DNA of 64,000 bases, taken from positions 46,644,448-46,708,447 of the forward strand of contig NC_086383.1 of the NCBI RefSeq assembly GCF_036588685.1, in the 5' to 3' direction. A program made the position numbers and the translations under genes. The notes below the pieces were generated by a model. The model was not told where the DNA came from, made no database searches, and saw nothing but the letters and a program-made list of their open reading frames with translations. This DNA comes from Mytilus trossulus (Eukaryota > Mollusca > Bivalvia > Mytilida > Mytilidae). Positions 1-10,590 of this stretch are shown in pieces (the first letter of the stretch is position 1; every line of letters begins with the position of its first letter).

Positions 1-355
1 CGCTAACATTAAATGGGAGTATTCTCCCCTCTTATATTAAAAATTAGGGAAATAGTGATATAACTCATTAATCATATATTAAGACCTATGGTGTTTTGAT
101 TTGAAGCCCCTGGTTGATGACCTTCAAATTAAGGTCAAAGGTAATTTTGGCGTTTTAGATTGTATTTTTTATGTATATATAATATTTTATGTATACATGA
201 TAAAGCAATGGGACTTGTTGCATTATGTTGCAAGCCATTGACCATGGATTAGTAAACCAGAAGTGACCTGGTGTAAACCGGAAGTAGATATTTTTTGTAC
301 TTATTTATTGTAAAAGTATATTGAACAATATATTTTTGAATCAGTATCAAGTAAA
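1..355. other. AT-rich non-coding DNA
   Basis: No gene, RNA or defined element is seen. A short CGGAAGT-type motif recurs here and again near 460-490, so the ribozyme insertion at 356-439 probably landed inside an older dispersed repeat. Confidence 0.5.
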
Positions 356-439
356 TAGTTATCAAAGGTACCAGGATTATAATTTAGTACGCCAGACGCG
401 CGTTTCGTCTACATAAGACTCATCAGTGACGCTCATATC
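356..439 (-). repeat. Solo 84-bp hammerhead repeat, copy 1
   Basis: An 84-bp block identical to 8430-8513. It holds only a hammerhead ribozyme (389-432) and about 33 bp of sequence on its 3' side in the minus-strand transcript. The rest of the usual 360-bp unit is absent at both loci and both copies end at the same base, so this looks like a discrete short mobile form rather than a random fragment. Confidence 0.75.
389..432 (-). ncRNA. Type I hammerhead ribozyme, intact core
   Basis: Read on the minus strand: CTGATGA (420-426), a stem II hairpin GTCT/AGAC (407-419), GAA, the self-complementary block ACGCGCGT (396-403) as stem III, a cleavable C (395), and a 6-bp stem I pairing GCGTCA with TGGCGT (427-432 with 389-394, one G-U). 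All conserved core bases are present. Stem III has no proper loop, as described for hammerheads of Penelope-like elements and retrozymes, which act best as dimers. Activity is inferred. Confidence 0.85.
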
Positions 440-597
440 GAAACTATCAAATAAAATCGGAAGTGACATATTTCTCAAACCGAAAGTAACAATTTATCCC
501 ACTTAATTAGAAAACAAAGTAAGTTTATATTTTCCTAAACAAAATATGCTGACATAATCATAGCAGTTTGACCTTTTCTAGATTGATTTTTCAGTTT

Positions 598-690
598 ACG
601 AGTTTTGAATTATGAATTTTGAATTTGAAATTTGAATTTTGAATTTGAATTTTGAATTTTGAATTTTGAATTTTGAATTTTGAAATTTGA
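598..690. repeat. GAATTTT-type simple repeat
   Basis: Tandem GAATTTT/GAATTTGAA short repeats of about 7 bp with slips. No coding content. Confidence 0.85.
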
Positions 691-757
691 ATAGTCCTTC
701 TCGGCTTTCGTACTCGTCTACTTTATTCGTTCTTTTGACCATTATCGTCAAATAAAG

Positions 758-1250
758 GCAACAGTAGTATACCGCTGTTCAAAACTCATAAATCCATGGA
801 CAAAAAATCGGGGTAACAAACTAAAACCGAGGGAAACGCATTAAATATAAGAGGAGAACAACGACACAACACCGAAACGCAACACACAGAGAAACGGAAC
901 AAGCAACAGACAAAACACCACGAGAATAACAAATATAACATCAAAACCAAATACCTGAATTTGGGATAGGCAAGTACCGTGCCACGTCTTATCTCAATAT
1001 CTCAAAAATAAGAGAAAACACAAACGACTCAACGTTAAAATGCAACACACACAGAAACGAACAATATAATAACAATGGCCATCTTCCTGACTTGGTACAG
1101 GACACTTTTAAAGTGGCATAAAAGTGGTGGGTTGAACCTGGTTTTATGGCATGCCAAACCTCGAACTTTAACGGCAAAGTTAAATATAACATTGAAATGA
1201 CAACATAATATTACAGGACTACAATACAAATAAAAAGGAGAACATGTTAG
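758..1250. repeat. Dispersed repeat family A
   Basis: The first half (about 758-1005) is closely similar to 19012-19290, sharing motifs such as AAATAAGGCAACAGT-like starts, CCGCTGT and ATCCATGGACAAAAAA. The second half resembles 19375-19740. It has no open frame and is likely a SINE-like or non-autonomous element common in this genome. Confidence 0.6.
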
Positions 1251-1280
1251 ACAAAGAAAAGCATGATTAATAGATAACAA

Positions 1281-1520
1281 AAAGCATCAGGTTTAAAATT
1301 CAATACGCCAAAAACGCGTCTTGTCCACACAAGACTCACCAGTGACACCCAGATATAAAAGATTTAAAGTGAAAAAAGTACAAAGTTGTACAGCACTGAT
1401 GATCAAAAGTTGAAAAGGTTTTGCCAAATACGGCATTGTTTGTATGCCCGGGATAAGAACATTCTTATTATATAGAACAATTCATGCAATTGCAAACAGT
1501 AAATTTTATCAAATGAATAT
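1281..1520 (-). repeat. Decayed hammerhead-repeat (retrozyme-like) unit
   Basis: It aligns by eye to the 360-bp unit at 5371-5713, including the AAATACGGC-like and CCCGGGATAAGAA stretches. The hammerhead position is 1305-1348, but the core is mutated (CTGGTGA instead of CTGATGA, and AAGA in place of GAAA), so it should be inactive. It directly abuts the LINE fragment. Confidence 0.65.
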
Positions 1521-1589
1521 GAAAGAGATATACATAATATACAAAGTTCATTGTATGCTATTAGAAAAAATGAATCTAGAATATGAAAT

Positions 1590-2815
1590 AGGAGATGCTC
1601 AATGCGACAAGAGGCTTAAGTGTTGTTGACTATTGTTTAGTACTTTACGAAATGTTGAAATCCTTTGATAGGTTTGAAGTCAGGCGCGTTTCTGCGCTTA
1701 TTGATGATATGGACATTATCGGTATTGTAGACCCGACACGGTGTATGCCAGACCATTCTTTACTTAGTTGGTCAATGCACTTGAACTTTCCTGTTGATGA
1801 AAACACAGAGCCAAAAGCCAATGCTGCTAGCTTTAAATCCAAATATGACCTTGGGAAAGTACCCGACGACTGGTTAAATAGTGAATCGATTATATCGGAT
1901 ATTGATCGTATACTATGTACTTTAGAAGAGTCTGAATCTAATCAGTGTGATATGGACAAAAAATATGAAAGCTTTATTAGTATAGTATCAAGTCGGAAAT
2001 GTCGGAAAAAAATCCCTAATAAGATCATTCAAATTAGCAACGGTTCCAGTAATAGGCATCGGAGACTCAAGAAACATTGGTGGAGTACAGAATTAACACA
2101 CCTTTGGAACGAGGTGTGCAAATCAGAAACTATGACTATCTTAAAATCAAAAGTTGTCATTCTAAAAAACAGTTACGTCATTTATATTGTCAAAACAGGA
2201 AATTATTTGACAAAAATGTACAACAGGCAAAGCGTCGTTATTGGTATAAAATGCATGATGATTTGACCAGTTCATGTGATAATCCGAAATAATTTTTGCG
2301 AAAAATTGGAAAGATAGGCATTGGTGCAGAAAGGCAACGAATCATACCGATGGAAATAAATTTAAAAGATGGTTCGGTATCACCAGATCCAATTTCAGTT
2401 TTGAATAAATGGAAAAATGATTTTTCTTCAATGTTAAATGTAAAAAGTTGTATACAGCCTTCTGAAAATATCGACTCTAAAGATCAAGATGAATGTGATT
2501 ATTTATTGGATTGTGAAATTACAAGCGAGGAAATATTTAGTGTAATAAAAAAGGCTAAAAATTGGAAGACGCCCCGCCCCGTCTTGATGAGATACCAGTA
2601 GAAGTGTTGAAAAACCAAACTGCTTTATCATTTTTAGTTCGTTTGTTTAATGTGTGTTACAATACGGGTAACGTCCCTGTTCTATGGGCCAAAGGTGTAA
2701 TTGTACCAGTACCGAAATGTTCGTCGTCTGACCCCAGAGATCCTCTTTCATATCGTGGAATAACTTTATCTCCAGCTATTTCTACATCATTTTCTTTACA
2801 AAGCATACTTTGATA
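1590..2815 (+). pseudogene. Broken LINE (non-LTR retrotransposon) fragment, endonuclease end to early RT
   Basis: The first stretch (about 1595-2140) encodes the end of an AP-type endonuclease domain: GLSVVDYCLV, then PDHSLLSW, followed by an RLKKHWWSTELTHLW linker. Coding continues in another frame at 2077-2292 (KRRYWYKM), then 2296-2570 (EITSEEIFSVIKKAKNWK), then after a further frameshift 2562-2813 with LDEIPVEVLK, NVPVLWAKGVIVPVPK and DPLSYRGITLSP, the N-terminal part of a LINE reverse transcriptase. At least three frame breaks and truncation at both ends make it dead. It lies just downstream of the decayed hammerhead unit. Confidence 0.85.
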
Positions 2816-4597
2816 CGATGTAAGTTTATAAAAGATTCACTCGGAAGTCACAAATCTCTACCGAGGAACGTGTATACAACGGGAATTTGGATTTGAAAAA
2901 TTCGCTAGGATGACCGTAAATCGTAATCGAGATGACCGTAACAGGATTAGCGATTCATAACAAGGCTGACCGTAATTGGTTAAAAGATGACCAAATAAAT
3001 AATAAGACACAACCATGCATAACAGAAATGAACTTTGAAAACGTGACAGGTGTATTAAGCGACCATGGCGCTGCTTTTTATTAAAAAAAACGGAGTAAGC
3101 ACCCTCAGTACTGGAAAGCGAAGAAGAACCAGAAAAATGCTATGGATTAAAACACATTTTACTAATGGAGGCCTGACCCCCGCCGAAACACAAAAAAACA
3201 TGAACGAAAAATAAAAATAAAAACACAAGACCCAATAAATCCGCTTGATTTTTATTCCAATTGACAAAAACAGTTGAATTAGATTTATACATGTACGTCT
3301 CAATCCAATTTATGTATGCGTACATTTTATTGTTGACATCACGGGTATGTACTGTACATAAGAGTTTTAAAATATGACAAACAGCGAAATATATACAAAT
3401 GAACGAATGTTTATAACATGTAACTGTAAGTGTTAGAACACCATTATCAAACTGACGAATGCATTGGTTCATGCCTGGAAAAGTGCTTAACTTGAAACTT
3501 TATTATTTTTAATCGTAACGCACTCGAAAAATCCCGGACTGCTCTCGAAAAAAAAACGAACATTAAAAAATGAATTTAGTCTGAAAATGTCGTTTTCAAT
3601 GCAAAAACAAGCCTTTTTGTAAAGTGTCTGTGTTTCTAAGGATATATAGATTCCTTGTATGCATTTCCTTCAACATTATCAGTATTATGTGTATAAAAAT
3701 GGCTTTATTCTGTATTTTAGAATTAAAGAATTTTAAGGCTTATTTTAACTTTTTTTTAACAAAAATAATGTCGGGTTAGTAATATCTTTCTATATAAAAT
3801 ACTTTCATACAAAATATAACTTTGTATATTAAGCACAAGCGTCTATATCACGTCTTGTTAAAGATGAAGTCTGTTTGTTTACATTTTTGTTCATATTTAC
3901 TCGAAAAAAAGTGGTCTCACTCGAAAAAGCCCGATCAAATCACTCGAAAACCACGATCCTAGCCGGACACTATACCTACCGTGTGTTACAGATATTTTAA
4001 TATTGTTTTTATATCAGTATAAATATTTATTTCATTATCAGTAAATTGAAATTCAACTTCATACATTTAAAATATATGTACCTTTACATTCTAATAATAT
4101 GTCGTTATCTGTATAATATGTCGTTACCTATATTTTTGTTTGACTGTAAATGATGTCTATACACACAATCCATTGGATGTATTTTGGTTGATATTTAAGT
4201 CTTCGATAGATTATTCATGTTTTAGTTGCTATTGGCTTTGAAGTTGTTATCAGTAACTACGATTTATCTCAGATCTGAAATGTGATTCTTTTTTATTAAA
4301 TTTTTGTTTAAGCTTTGTATCGATCTAATGGGTTTAGCCCCCCTCATCTATTTTTTTTTATATATTGTATGATGTACTGTTACACTACTATCTAGGGTAA
4401 TTGTAAAATTGTTAAACCCCTTCTGCATGTGCTAGTCGCAATTCACTGGATTTGATGCAGTATATGATATTTGATTCTCGTTTATTATATTGTTCATTAA
4501 TAAGGCAGTTAATATCTCCTTTCAACATTTGTTATTTTGGGGTCTTTTATAACTTATTCGCGGTATTGGTTTTACTCATTGTTTAAGGCTTTACGGT
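2816..4597. other. Non-coding DNA, no gene recognised
   Basis: AT-rich. GATGACCGTAA recurs around 2910-2980 and ACTCGAAAA around 3520-3960. Minus-strand open frames at 3055-3472 are short, hydrophobic and low in complexity, and I do not accept them as genes. No further exon of the PAN-domain protein is recognisable on the minus strand. Confidence 0.5.
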
Positions 4598-4668
4598 TAC
4601 TATAGTTGTTAACGTTTACGTCATTTGGTCTCTAGAGAGTTGTCTAACTGGCAATAATACCACATCAC
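4598..4668 (+). repeat. Short Penelope-like tail remnant
   Basis: Contains the diverged tail motif around TCATTTGGTCTCTAGAGAGT and CTGGCAATAATACCACATC, matching the recurrent GTTGTCTCATTGGCAATCAT-type 3' tails elsewhere in the window (39070-39125, 49810-49857). Confidence 0.5.
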
Positions 4669-4711
4669 CTTATTTTCACACAGAACTTGAATAAAACGTT
4701 AAGAAACTTAC

Positions 4712-4990
4712 CATCGTCCAGCTGGTAATATCTGAGCTATATAAGGCACCGGCTCTTGTTACACTAGTTCCACCTGCCTTCAAAAGCTCACAAACCAGAG
4801 TCTCTGGGTTATAGTTGATACTAACACAAGATTCCTGAGTTTTGCAGTAACGTCCACACATTTTTAGACCTGTTTTGTCGTAAACAATTATTACGTAGGT
4901 ATCTCTGTATGTATTACTTGTAAGCGAGCCTAATTCGATGTCCGCTGTACAAACAGCAATCAAAGTTATTAAAACAATATAACTTATCAT
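4712..4990 (-). CDS. First coding exon of a secreted PAN/apple-domain-like protein (partial)
   Basis: The start codon at 4990 opens a 93-codon exon ending in a good splice donor (ATG|GTAAGT, phase 0). Residues 1-16 (MISYIVLITLIAVCTA) form a typical signal peptide. The mature part carries a PAN/apple-like cysteine pattern: MCGRYCKTQESCVSINYN, then a Cys near ETLVCELLKAGG. PAN modules bind proteins or carbohydrates in secreted or surface proteins; that role is inferred here. No following exon can be recognised between 1 and 4711, so the gene runs off the left edge, has a long intron, or is a remnant. The 84% AT upstream region has no clear promoter. Confidence 0.7.
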
Positions 4991-5370
4991 CTTACTTTGT
5001 GTATTCCTTTTTCGAAATAAAATAGAAGATATATTTGATCTGTTCTACTGAAATAAAAGTAGATGTTGCAATCATGTGTTCAGGTTTTGAGTGACGCAAA
5101 TTGAAAAAAAACATTGTGTTCAAAGTCATTTTTATCAATTCAAAATTATGTAACTAGCATTTTCAAAGAAAACATACATTAGCTTATCTACAATAGATAA
5201 TTATTAGCCTTTGCATTTTACTTTTTCTTAAGAAAATCATAAGTGGTAAATTAAATATTAAATATTAATATGGATCAACTAAACAAAGAAGTTGAGAATA
5301 ATTACTATCAATTAAGTTTCCTAATGGATTTTTCGTTCTGAGAACTTTAGATTGTTTTTATATGTACGTA
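4991..5370. other. Upstream region of the PAN-domain exon
   Basis: AT-rich, without recognised repeats. It should contain the 5' UTR and promoter of the minus-strand exon, but no TATA or initiator can be assigned with confidence. Confidence 0.35.
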
Positions 5371-5713
5371 TATAGTTATCAAATATGCAAGGCTTATAGT
5401 TAAATACGTCAGATACGCGTTTCGTCTACATAAGACTCATCAGTGACGCTCAGACCAAAATAGTTATAAAGCCAAGCAAGTACAAAGTTGAAGAGATAAG
5501 AGGACCCAAATTCCCAAACCATATGCCAAATACGGCTAAGGTAATCTATGCCTGGGATGAGAAAATCCTTAGTATTTCTAAAATTTCATACTTTTGTAAA
5601 CAGGAAATTTATAAAAATGACCATATAATAGATATTCATGTCTGATAATACCGTAATGCTGACAACTGGGCTGATGATACCCTCGGGGACGAAACGTCCA
5701 CTAGCAGTAAACA
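5371..5713 (-). repeat. Hammerhead-repeat (retrozyme-like) monomer
   Basis: One nearly complete unit: the hammerhead at 5406-5449, then the AAAGTTGAAGAG region, the ATGCCAAATACGGC region, ATGCCTGGGATGAGAAAATC, ATGACCATATAATAGATATT, and the hairpin module with GGGGACGAAACGTCC at its end. It matches the units at 31670-32070 and 34815-35222. There is no protein-coding capacity. Confidence 0.8.
5406..5449 (-). ncRNA. Type I hammerhead ribozyme, core intact, stem III weakened
   Basis: CTGATGA (5437-5443), stem II GTCT/AGAC and GAAA are intact, and stem I is improved to a Watson-Crick pair at one place (ACGTCA/TGACGT). The stem III block reads ACGCGTAT, losing self-complementarity, so dimer-type folding should be weaker than in the 389 and 8463 copies. 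Confidence 0.75.
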
Positions 5714-7853
5714 ATAGATAAATTATAAGTTATAGATATTTTAAACATTTGAATGTCATCCTTGTTTGTCATCGTTTAATTACATGCATATGTAAACATA
5801 GTTTTAACAATTATAGTCATATTTTTTTTTAATGTGTGTAAAATTTTATAAAAGATATAACATTCTGCTATTAAATCAAGGGAAATGTGCCAAAAAATTA
5901 TATTTTTAAAATTTTGTTTAGTTTTTGCAAGAAAATGTCTTAATTTTGACTAATTTAAAAAAGTGTATTATTTTTATGATTTATCAACAAATAGTTGTTG
6001 TTAATAGATTCTGAAGAAAGTAAATATTAAAGTAATAAAATAAGACTAAATTGTCATTTGAATTTCTTTTTATTTATTTAACTTTTATTTTTCAAATCTT
6101 TACAAAACACTTTCCTGATAGGAGTAGGTTCACTAAGACGCAATTTTGGCCCCAAAATATAGCAGTTTTAGAAAATTGTGAAAACGTAATCTTTAAGCTA
6201 ATTTTTGGAAAGTAGAATGATTCTGCTACATTAATACGAGCTGTGTTTGACAATACAATATCGCATTCTAGCATCATAAAGTCATGCTAAACTAATGAAA
6301 TCTTAAAAAAATTTGCATTTTGGTAAATTTTTAGACGGTTTCCGTCTAAAATGAAAGTGGCCTTACTCGTGTTCATTCATAATATTGAAATGTAATTTGT
6401 ATTTGATGATAATAAAAAACGTACATAAAGGTTAAGGTTGAATACGGATGCCCACTTTCATTTTTGACAAAAACACATCTGAAAGTGACGTTTTTTGGAA
6501 TATTTGATGGATTTTTTATATTTAAGCTTAAATAAGAGCGTTTTTAATGACTAAATGAATTAAAATCTTTCACATAAACTAATCGAATCAAATGAAATAG
6601 ACACTAAAAGTTTTTAAAAAGTGTCCAGAAACTGTCGTTAGATGAACCTGAAATTTGAGGCAAAGTCGGCCCTTACCGGACCTACTACTTTGATATAAAA
6701 GTTATCCAATAAATTTAAACAATTTGAACAGTAAATCTGCATCCAATTTAGTAGTTTTACATCTTGTTATTCTACCCCACCTTGTTTATGATGTTTGGCT
6801 CACAACTAAGAAGACCTTGGTGAAGCTGACAACTTATACGCTACAACATCATTTTCTGATTACGTGATAGGGTTGAAGGATACCGCTTTCTATGTAATCA
6901 CTTCTACACAGAATAACCACGCATCACCTTGAAGGATGGCACAACAAAATTAAGGAAAAACTCCAATATGCACACGCCATTTCTACGAGGTCATTAAACT
7001 ACTGAAGAAGACACAATATAATAGAATGTAATATAATCCAGTCGGAGGAGTCCGCTCACCAAAAAGACGAAGATATAGAGTAAAAGACACAAAACTACTG
7101 GAGGGAGATACCAAAAAGGTCTAATCAATGTGATAGACTACTCTGACGCAGCATCCCATTTTCTCCATTTGAATTGAACAACAAAGTGAAATATTGTTAT
7201 TTGTGACTTTGTGAATTGAATGTTTTTAAACTTTTGAAATATATATAAAATATTGTATATTCCTTTATTAATCATATGTTGCCCAATATTACTTATATCA
7301 CGGTGCTTTTACTGTATTTATAAACTTGATTTATATATATTATGAAAAAAATGTTTGCAATGAACGAGAACTTATATTTGTGAATTTATATCATGGAAAT
7401 CATTCAGTATTAAGTAAGGGACTTTTCAATTATTTTCAGGGAGGGGGGGGGGGCTGGTCAGAATACAGGGGGGTCCAGTTTATTTTCTGTATGTGGAAAG
7501 GGGGCATGGAACATTTTTTTTTATAAATTCAAAGTGGGAGGATCAATATTTTTTGCAGATGGAAATAAGTAGTTTACATACTCCAATTCAAGAGACAAAA
7601 TGTCAAGAGGAACATTACAACAGTCAAATGAAAATATATTTTACCACCATACATATACATTAAAGCAATACATCACATGACTTTGGTGATGTAGGAGGCT
7701 GCCAATTTGTTTCATTTTGTCCCATATACAATGCATATGTGCTTCATTACCCAAATAATCCAGTCGATATATTTCGTTCACTTCAATCACTATACAAAGA
7801 AGCATTACTGCCAAGTTTTATTTTTAAATAGCTTATTAGGTTCAATTATGTTG
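5714..7853. other. Intergenic DNA, no gene recognised
   Basis: AT-rich. About 6760-7180 is less AT-biased and may be an old transposon coding remnant, but I cannot name it. A G-rich tract sits at 7440-7455 and GGGGG-TC motifs recur here and at 8800-8880, probably one dispersed repeat. Confidence 0.4.
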
Positions 7854-8283
7854 AGGAAATGAGAGGTATAAACGAAGCCAAAGGGATCTTAATCATAATG
7901 AAAACAAAAAGGTACATCAGTGATGTTCATCATCTCGAAATCATCCTTTTACTAGTATTCCATTGTTTGTATGCAGATTAGATAAATGGTCATTAAGTAT
8001 CAATTAAAACAAGATCTACAGCGATTTGTGCAAAATTTTGTTCAAAAATCCAAATCACACCACATCAGCAAAGAATATAGTGTATAGCAACAAATTCTCC
8101 TCTCCATTTAATGGAAAATTATAAATTATAAAAAAACTAATTAATGACCATTTATCTAATCTGCATACAAACAATGGAATACTAGTAAAAGGATGATTTC
8201 GAGATGATGAACATCACTGATGTACCTTTTTGTTTTCATTATGATTAAGATCCCTTTGGCTTCGTTTATACCTCTCATTTCCT
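7854..8283. repeat. Perfect 143-bp inverted repeat with 144-bp spacer
   Basis: The left arm (7854-7996) and the right arm (8141-8283) are exact reverse complements over 143 bp as far as I can read. The spacer (7997-8140) is AT-rich and unique. There is no open frame and no clear target-site duplication. It would form a long hairpin in either transcript or a cruciform in DNA. It could be a foldback element, a source of double-stranded RNA, or a recent local inverted duplication. Confidence 0.9.
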
Positions 8284-8429
8284 TAAAATTTTGGGGTTAC
8301 TATCACACATTTATAAATGAAATTACTATAATGAATAAATGAGTAATTGAATTGTTCAAGCTGAAAGCATGAATTATCCATATGAAGGTTTACAGACTCG
8401 AAGAAGGTTTTAACAAGTCCTAACGTAAT

Positions 8430-8513
8430 TAGTTATCAAAGGTACCAGGATTATAATTTAGTACGCCAGACGCGCGTTTCGTCTACATAAGACTCATCAG
8501 TGACGCTCATATC
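8430..8513 (-). repeat. Solo 84-bp hammerhead repeat, copy 2
   Basis: Identical in all 84 bases to 356-439, with unrelated sequence on both sides. It begins at TAGTTATCAAAGG and stops at GCTCATATC. Confidence 0.75.
8463..8506 (-). ncRNA. Type I hammerhead ribozyme, intact core
   Basis: Same sequence as the 389-432 copy: CTGATGA at 8494-8500, stem II GTCT/AGAC, GAA, the self-complementary ACGCGCGT stem III and a 6-bp stem I. Confidence 0.85.
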
Positions 8514-9339
8514 ACTTAAGTTTTCGCAGCATTCAAGAGAGGGACATATAATAGATACTTCTTAGTAAATGATGTAATGTTACTGTTTCAAAAATACTTC
8601 TTTTTAATGTATATTGTTTACCGAGTTACTCAAGTTTTCCTATAACAGCTCAATATAGGAAATTAGAAGAAAAAAAGGTCAGAATAAAGCTTCAGAAAGC
8701 ACTGGCTTGCAGTATCTACTAATATTCATGTAAGGGACCTATTTCAATCCACTGAGAATATTTCATGTTTTGCATGTTAAAATTTTTGCATGTCTAATAG
8801 AGGGGGGTCACATTTTTTTAAATGTTTTTAAGGGGGGATCAAATAAAATAAATGAAATATTATGGGGGGGTCAATAAAATATTCTATGTTTGATATCAAG
8901 TCGTACTTTATGAAATTATTAATGGCTTTATTGACATGTTTCTGATTTGGTTAATGAACACAAATACTATAATTGCTATGCATGACAGGTTATTTTCTTT
9001 AAACGGCGATCTTTTATTCATTTTTCGATTGACACAAAAAAATGACTAGCGAAGCACATAACCAATGATCAGAATATATTTTGTAGTCATACAGTTTGAC
9101 GTTAATGATTTATCCGAGTACTCGAGTACTCGCGAGTATCATGACCGAGTACACTAGTATTAAATTTCAGATCTTTTTTTTTACATTTCTAGTGATAATG
9201 AAACATCAATTAAAACCAATTCCATTTAATTTGAAATCCTGCTAGTAATGAAATGAAACCATTTAAACATAAGACTGTTAGAAATAATAACAAACATAGA
9301 TTATTGATTTCGTCTTAAATCTATGTATATAAAAAACTC
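8514..9339. other. Intergenic DNA, no gene
   Basis: Holds GGGGG-TC repeats at 8800-8880 and a CGAGTACTCGAGTACTCG palindromic run near 9115-9135. Nothing coding is seen. Confidence 0.4.
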
Positions 9340-9520
9340 ATCATAGATACCAGAATGAACATTTTTTGTACGCCAGACGCGATTTTCGTCTTCAAAAGAC
9401 TCACAGGTAACACTCGAATAAAAAGGAAACAAGCCAAATAAAGTCTGAGGATGTAGAGTATTGAACACTCCAAATTCATTAACGTTTTGCCAAACACAGC
9501 TTGTATATTATTGATGTCAT
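9340..9520 (-). repeat. Decayed hammerhead-repeat fragment
   Basis: The ribozyme position (9370-9413) has lost one core base (CTGTGA in place of CTGATGA). The flanking AAGTCTGAGGATGTAGAGTA and GTTTTGCCAAACACAGC stretches are diverged versions of the unit body. Confidence 0.6.
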
Positions 9521-9649
9521 TTGATTATTTGTTTATTTGTTTCTGTTAACGTTTTTTTATTTCCATTACCATTTCATTCACAGATTTTATTGAAAATGAT
9601 CTCTTCACCATTTGATTGTGAACATAATGCTTAGAAAATCAGTATACTA

Positions 9650-10590
9650 TACGCTCTCTATCAACAATATGTTCATCCGAAACATTTGAAATTCTGCGAA
9701 CATTTGCTGAAGATTGAAAATTCTACAGCTGATTTTATGATATATGGAGAATTGGGCAGATATCCTTTAGAAATTGATATAAAACTCCGTATAATTAACT
9801 ACTGGACAAAATCGATGTCTGGAAACAAGAAAAGCTTCCTCCAATTCTATACAAGTACTCATTTTATAAATATATAACTGATATTACTTGGTCAATAAAT
9901 GTTAAATCCATTCTTGATGAATCTGGTTTGTCATTTGTATGGCACCCAATATTTATTAAGTGATAAATGGCTAAATGCTATTGTTAAACAAATTCTTGTT
10001 GATCAATTAAAACAGAAATGGCATACTGACGTGCTAGAATCGCCAAACATTTAAACTATCGTATGTATAAAGAACACTGTGAATTTGAATATTATTTTGA
10101 AAATTTAGATGATAGAAATGTAATTACATTAAGTAATTGAACACAGAAAATCATTGATTTCTTATTGAGACTAGTAGATGGCAAAATGTTGCAAGAGAAA
10201 ATAAAGAATGCTAAATTTGTAACGCTGGCGATATCGGAGATGAATTTCTTCAAAATTTATATGCTCTGTATTTAATGATAGTCGTGACCAGTTACTGAGA
10301 AAAAGATACACAAATCAACCAAATTCGCTGACATCTAATGAACTAATGGAAAGTAAAAGTATTTCGTATCTTAACAGTTTGTGCAAATTTATAAGACTTG
10401 TAAATATGCATGTAGTCTCTCCTGGGTAAATCATAGTAGTACTTGATATCATATAGTTTTAATATGTATACTGTAATTTATGATATTTGTCTCTCTTGCT
10501 TTCGTATATCTTTTGTATGTCTGTACATACACATTATGTAATATTTATTTTGTGTGTCTCTCTCTGTACCCATGTAAATAGATTAGAAAT
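9650..10590 (+). pseudogene. Decayed LINE 3' end (post-RT domain)
   Basis: A 63-codon frame at 9686-9877 reads FCEHLLKIENSTADFMIYG and ELGRYPLEIDIKLRI, a motif typical of the region after the reverse transcriptase in bivalve LINEs. Coding resemblance continues in broken frames to about 10420, with a diverged GDIGDEFLQ stretch near the position of the usual Cys-rich knuckle. Multiple stops and frameshifts show it is dead. The element type differs from or is distal to the 1590-2815 fragment, and no shared segment allows joining them. Confidence 0.7.

Noticed and set aside
3055-3472. Overlapping minus-strand frames of 82 and 110 codons
   Set aside because: Low-complexity Phe/Leu/Val runs with no splice sites or family similarity.
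5660-5700. Active plus-strand hammerhead (CTGATGA ... GAAAC ... GTC)
   Set aside because: The two proximal stem II pairs would be U-C and A-A, and most other copies read CTGGTGA. Kept only as a structural module.
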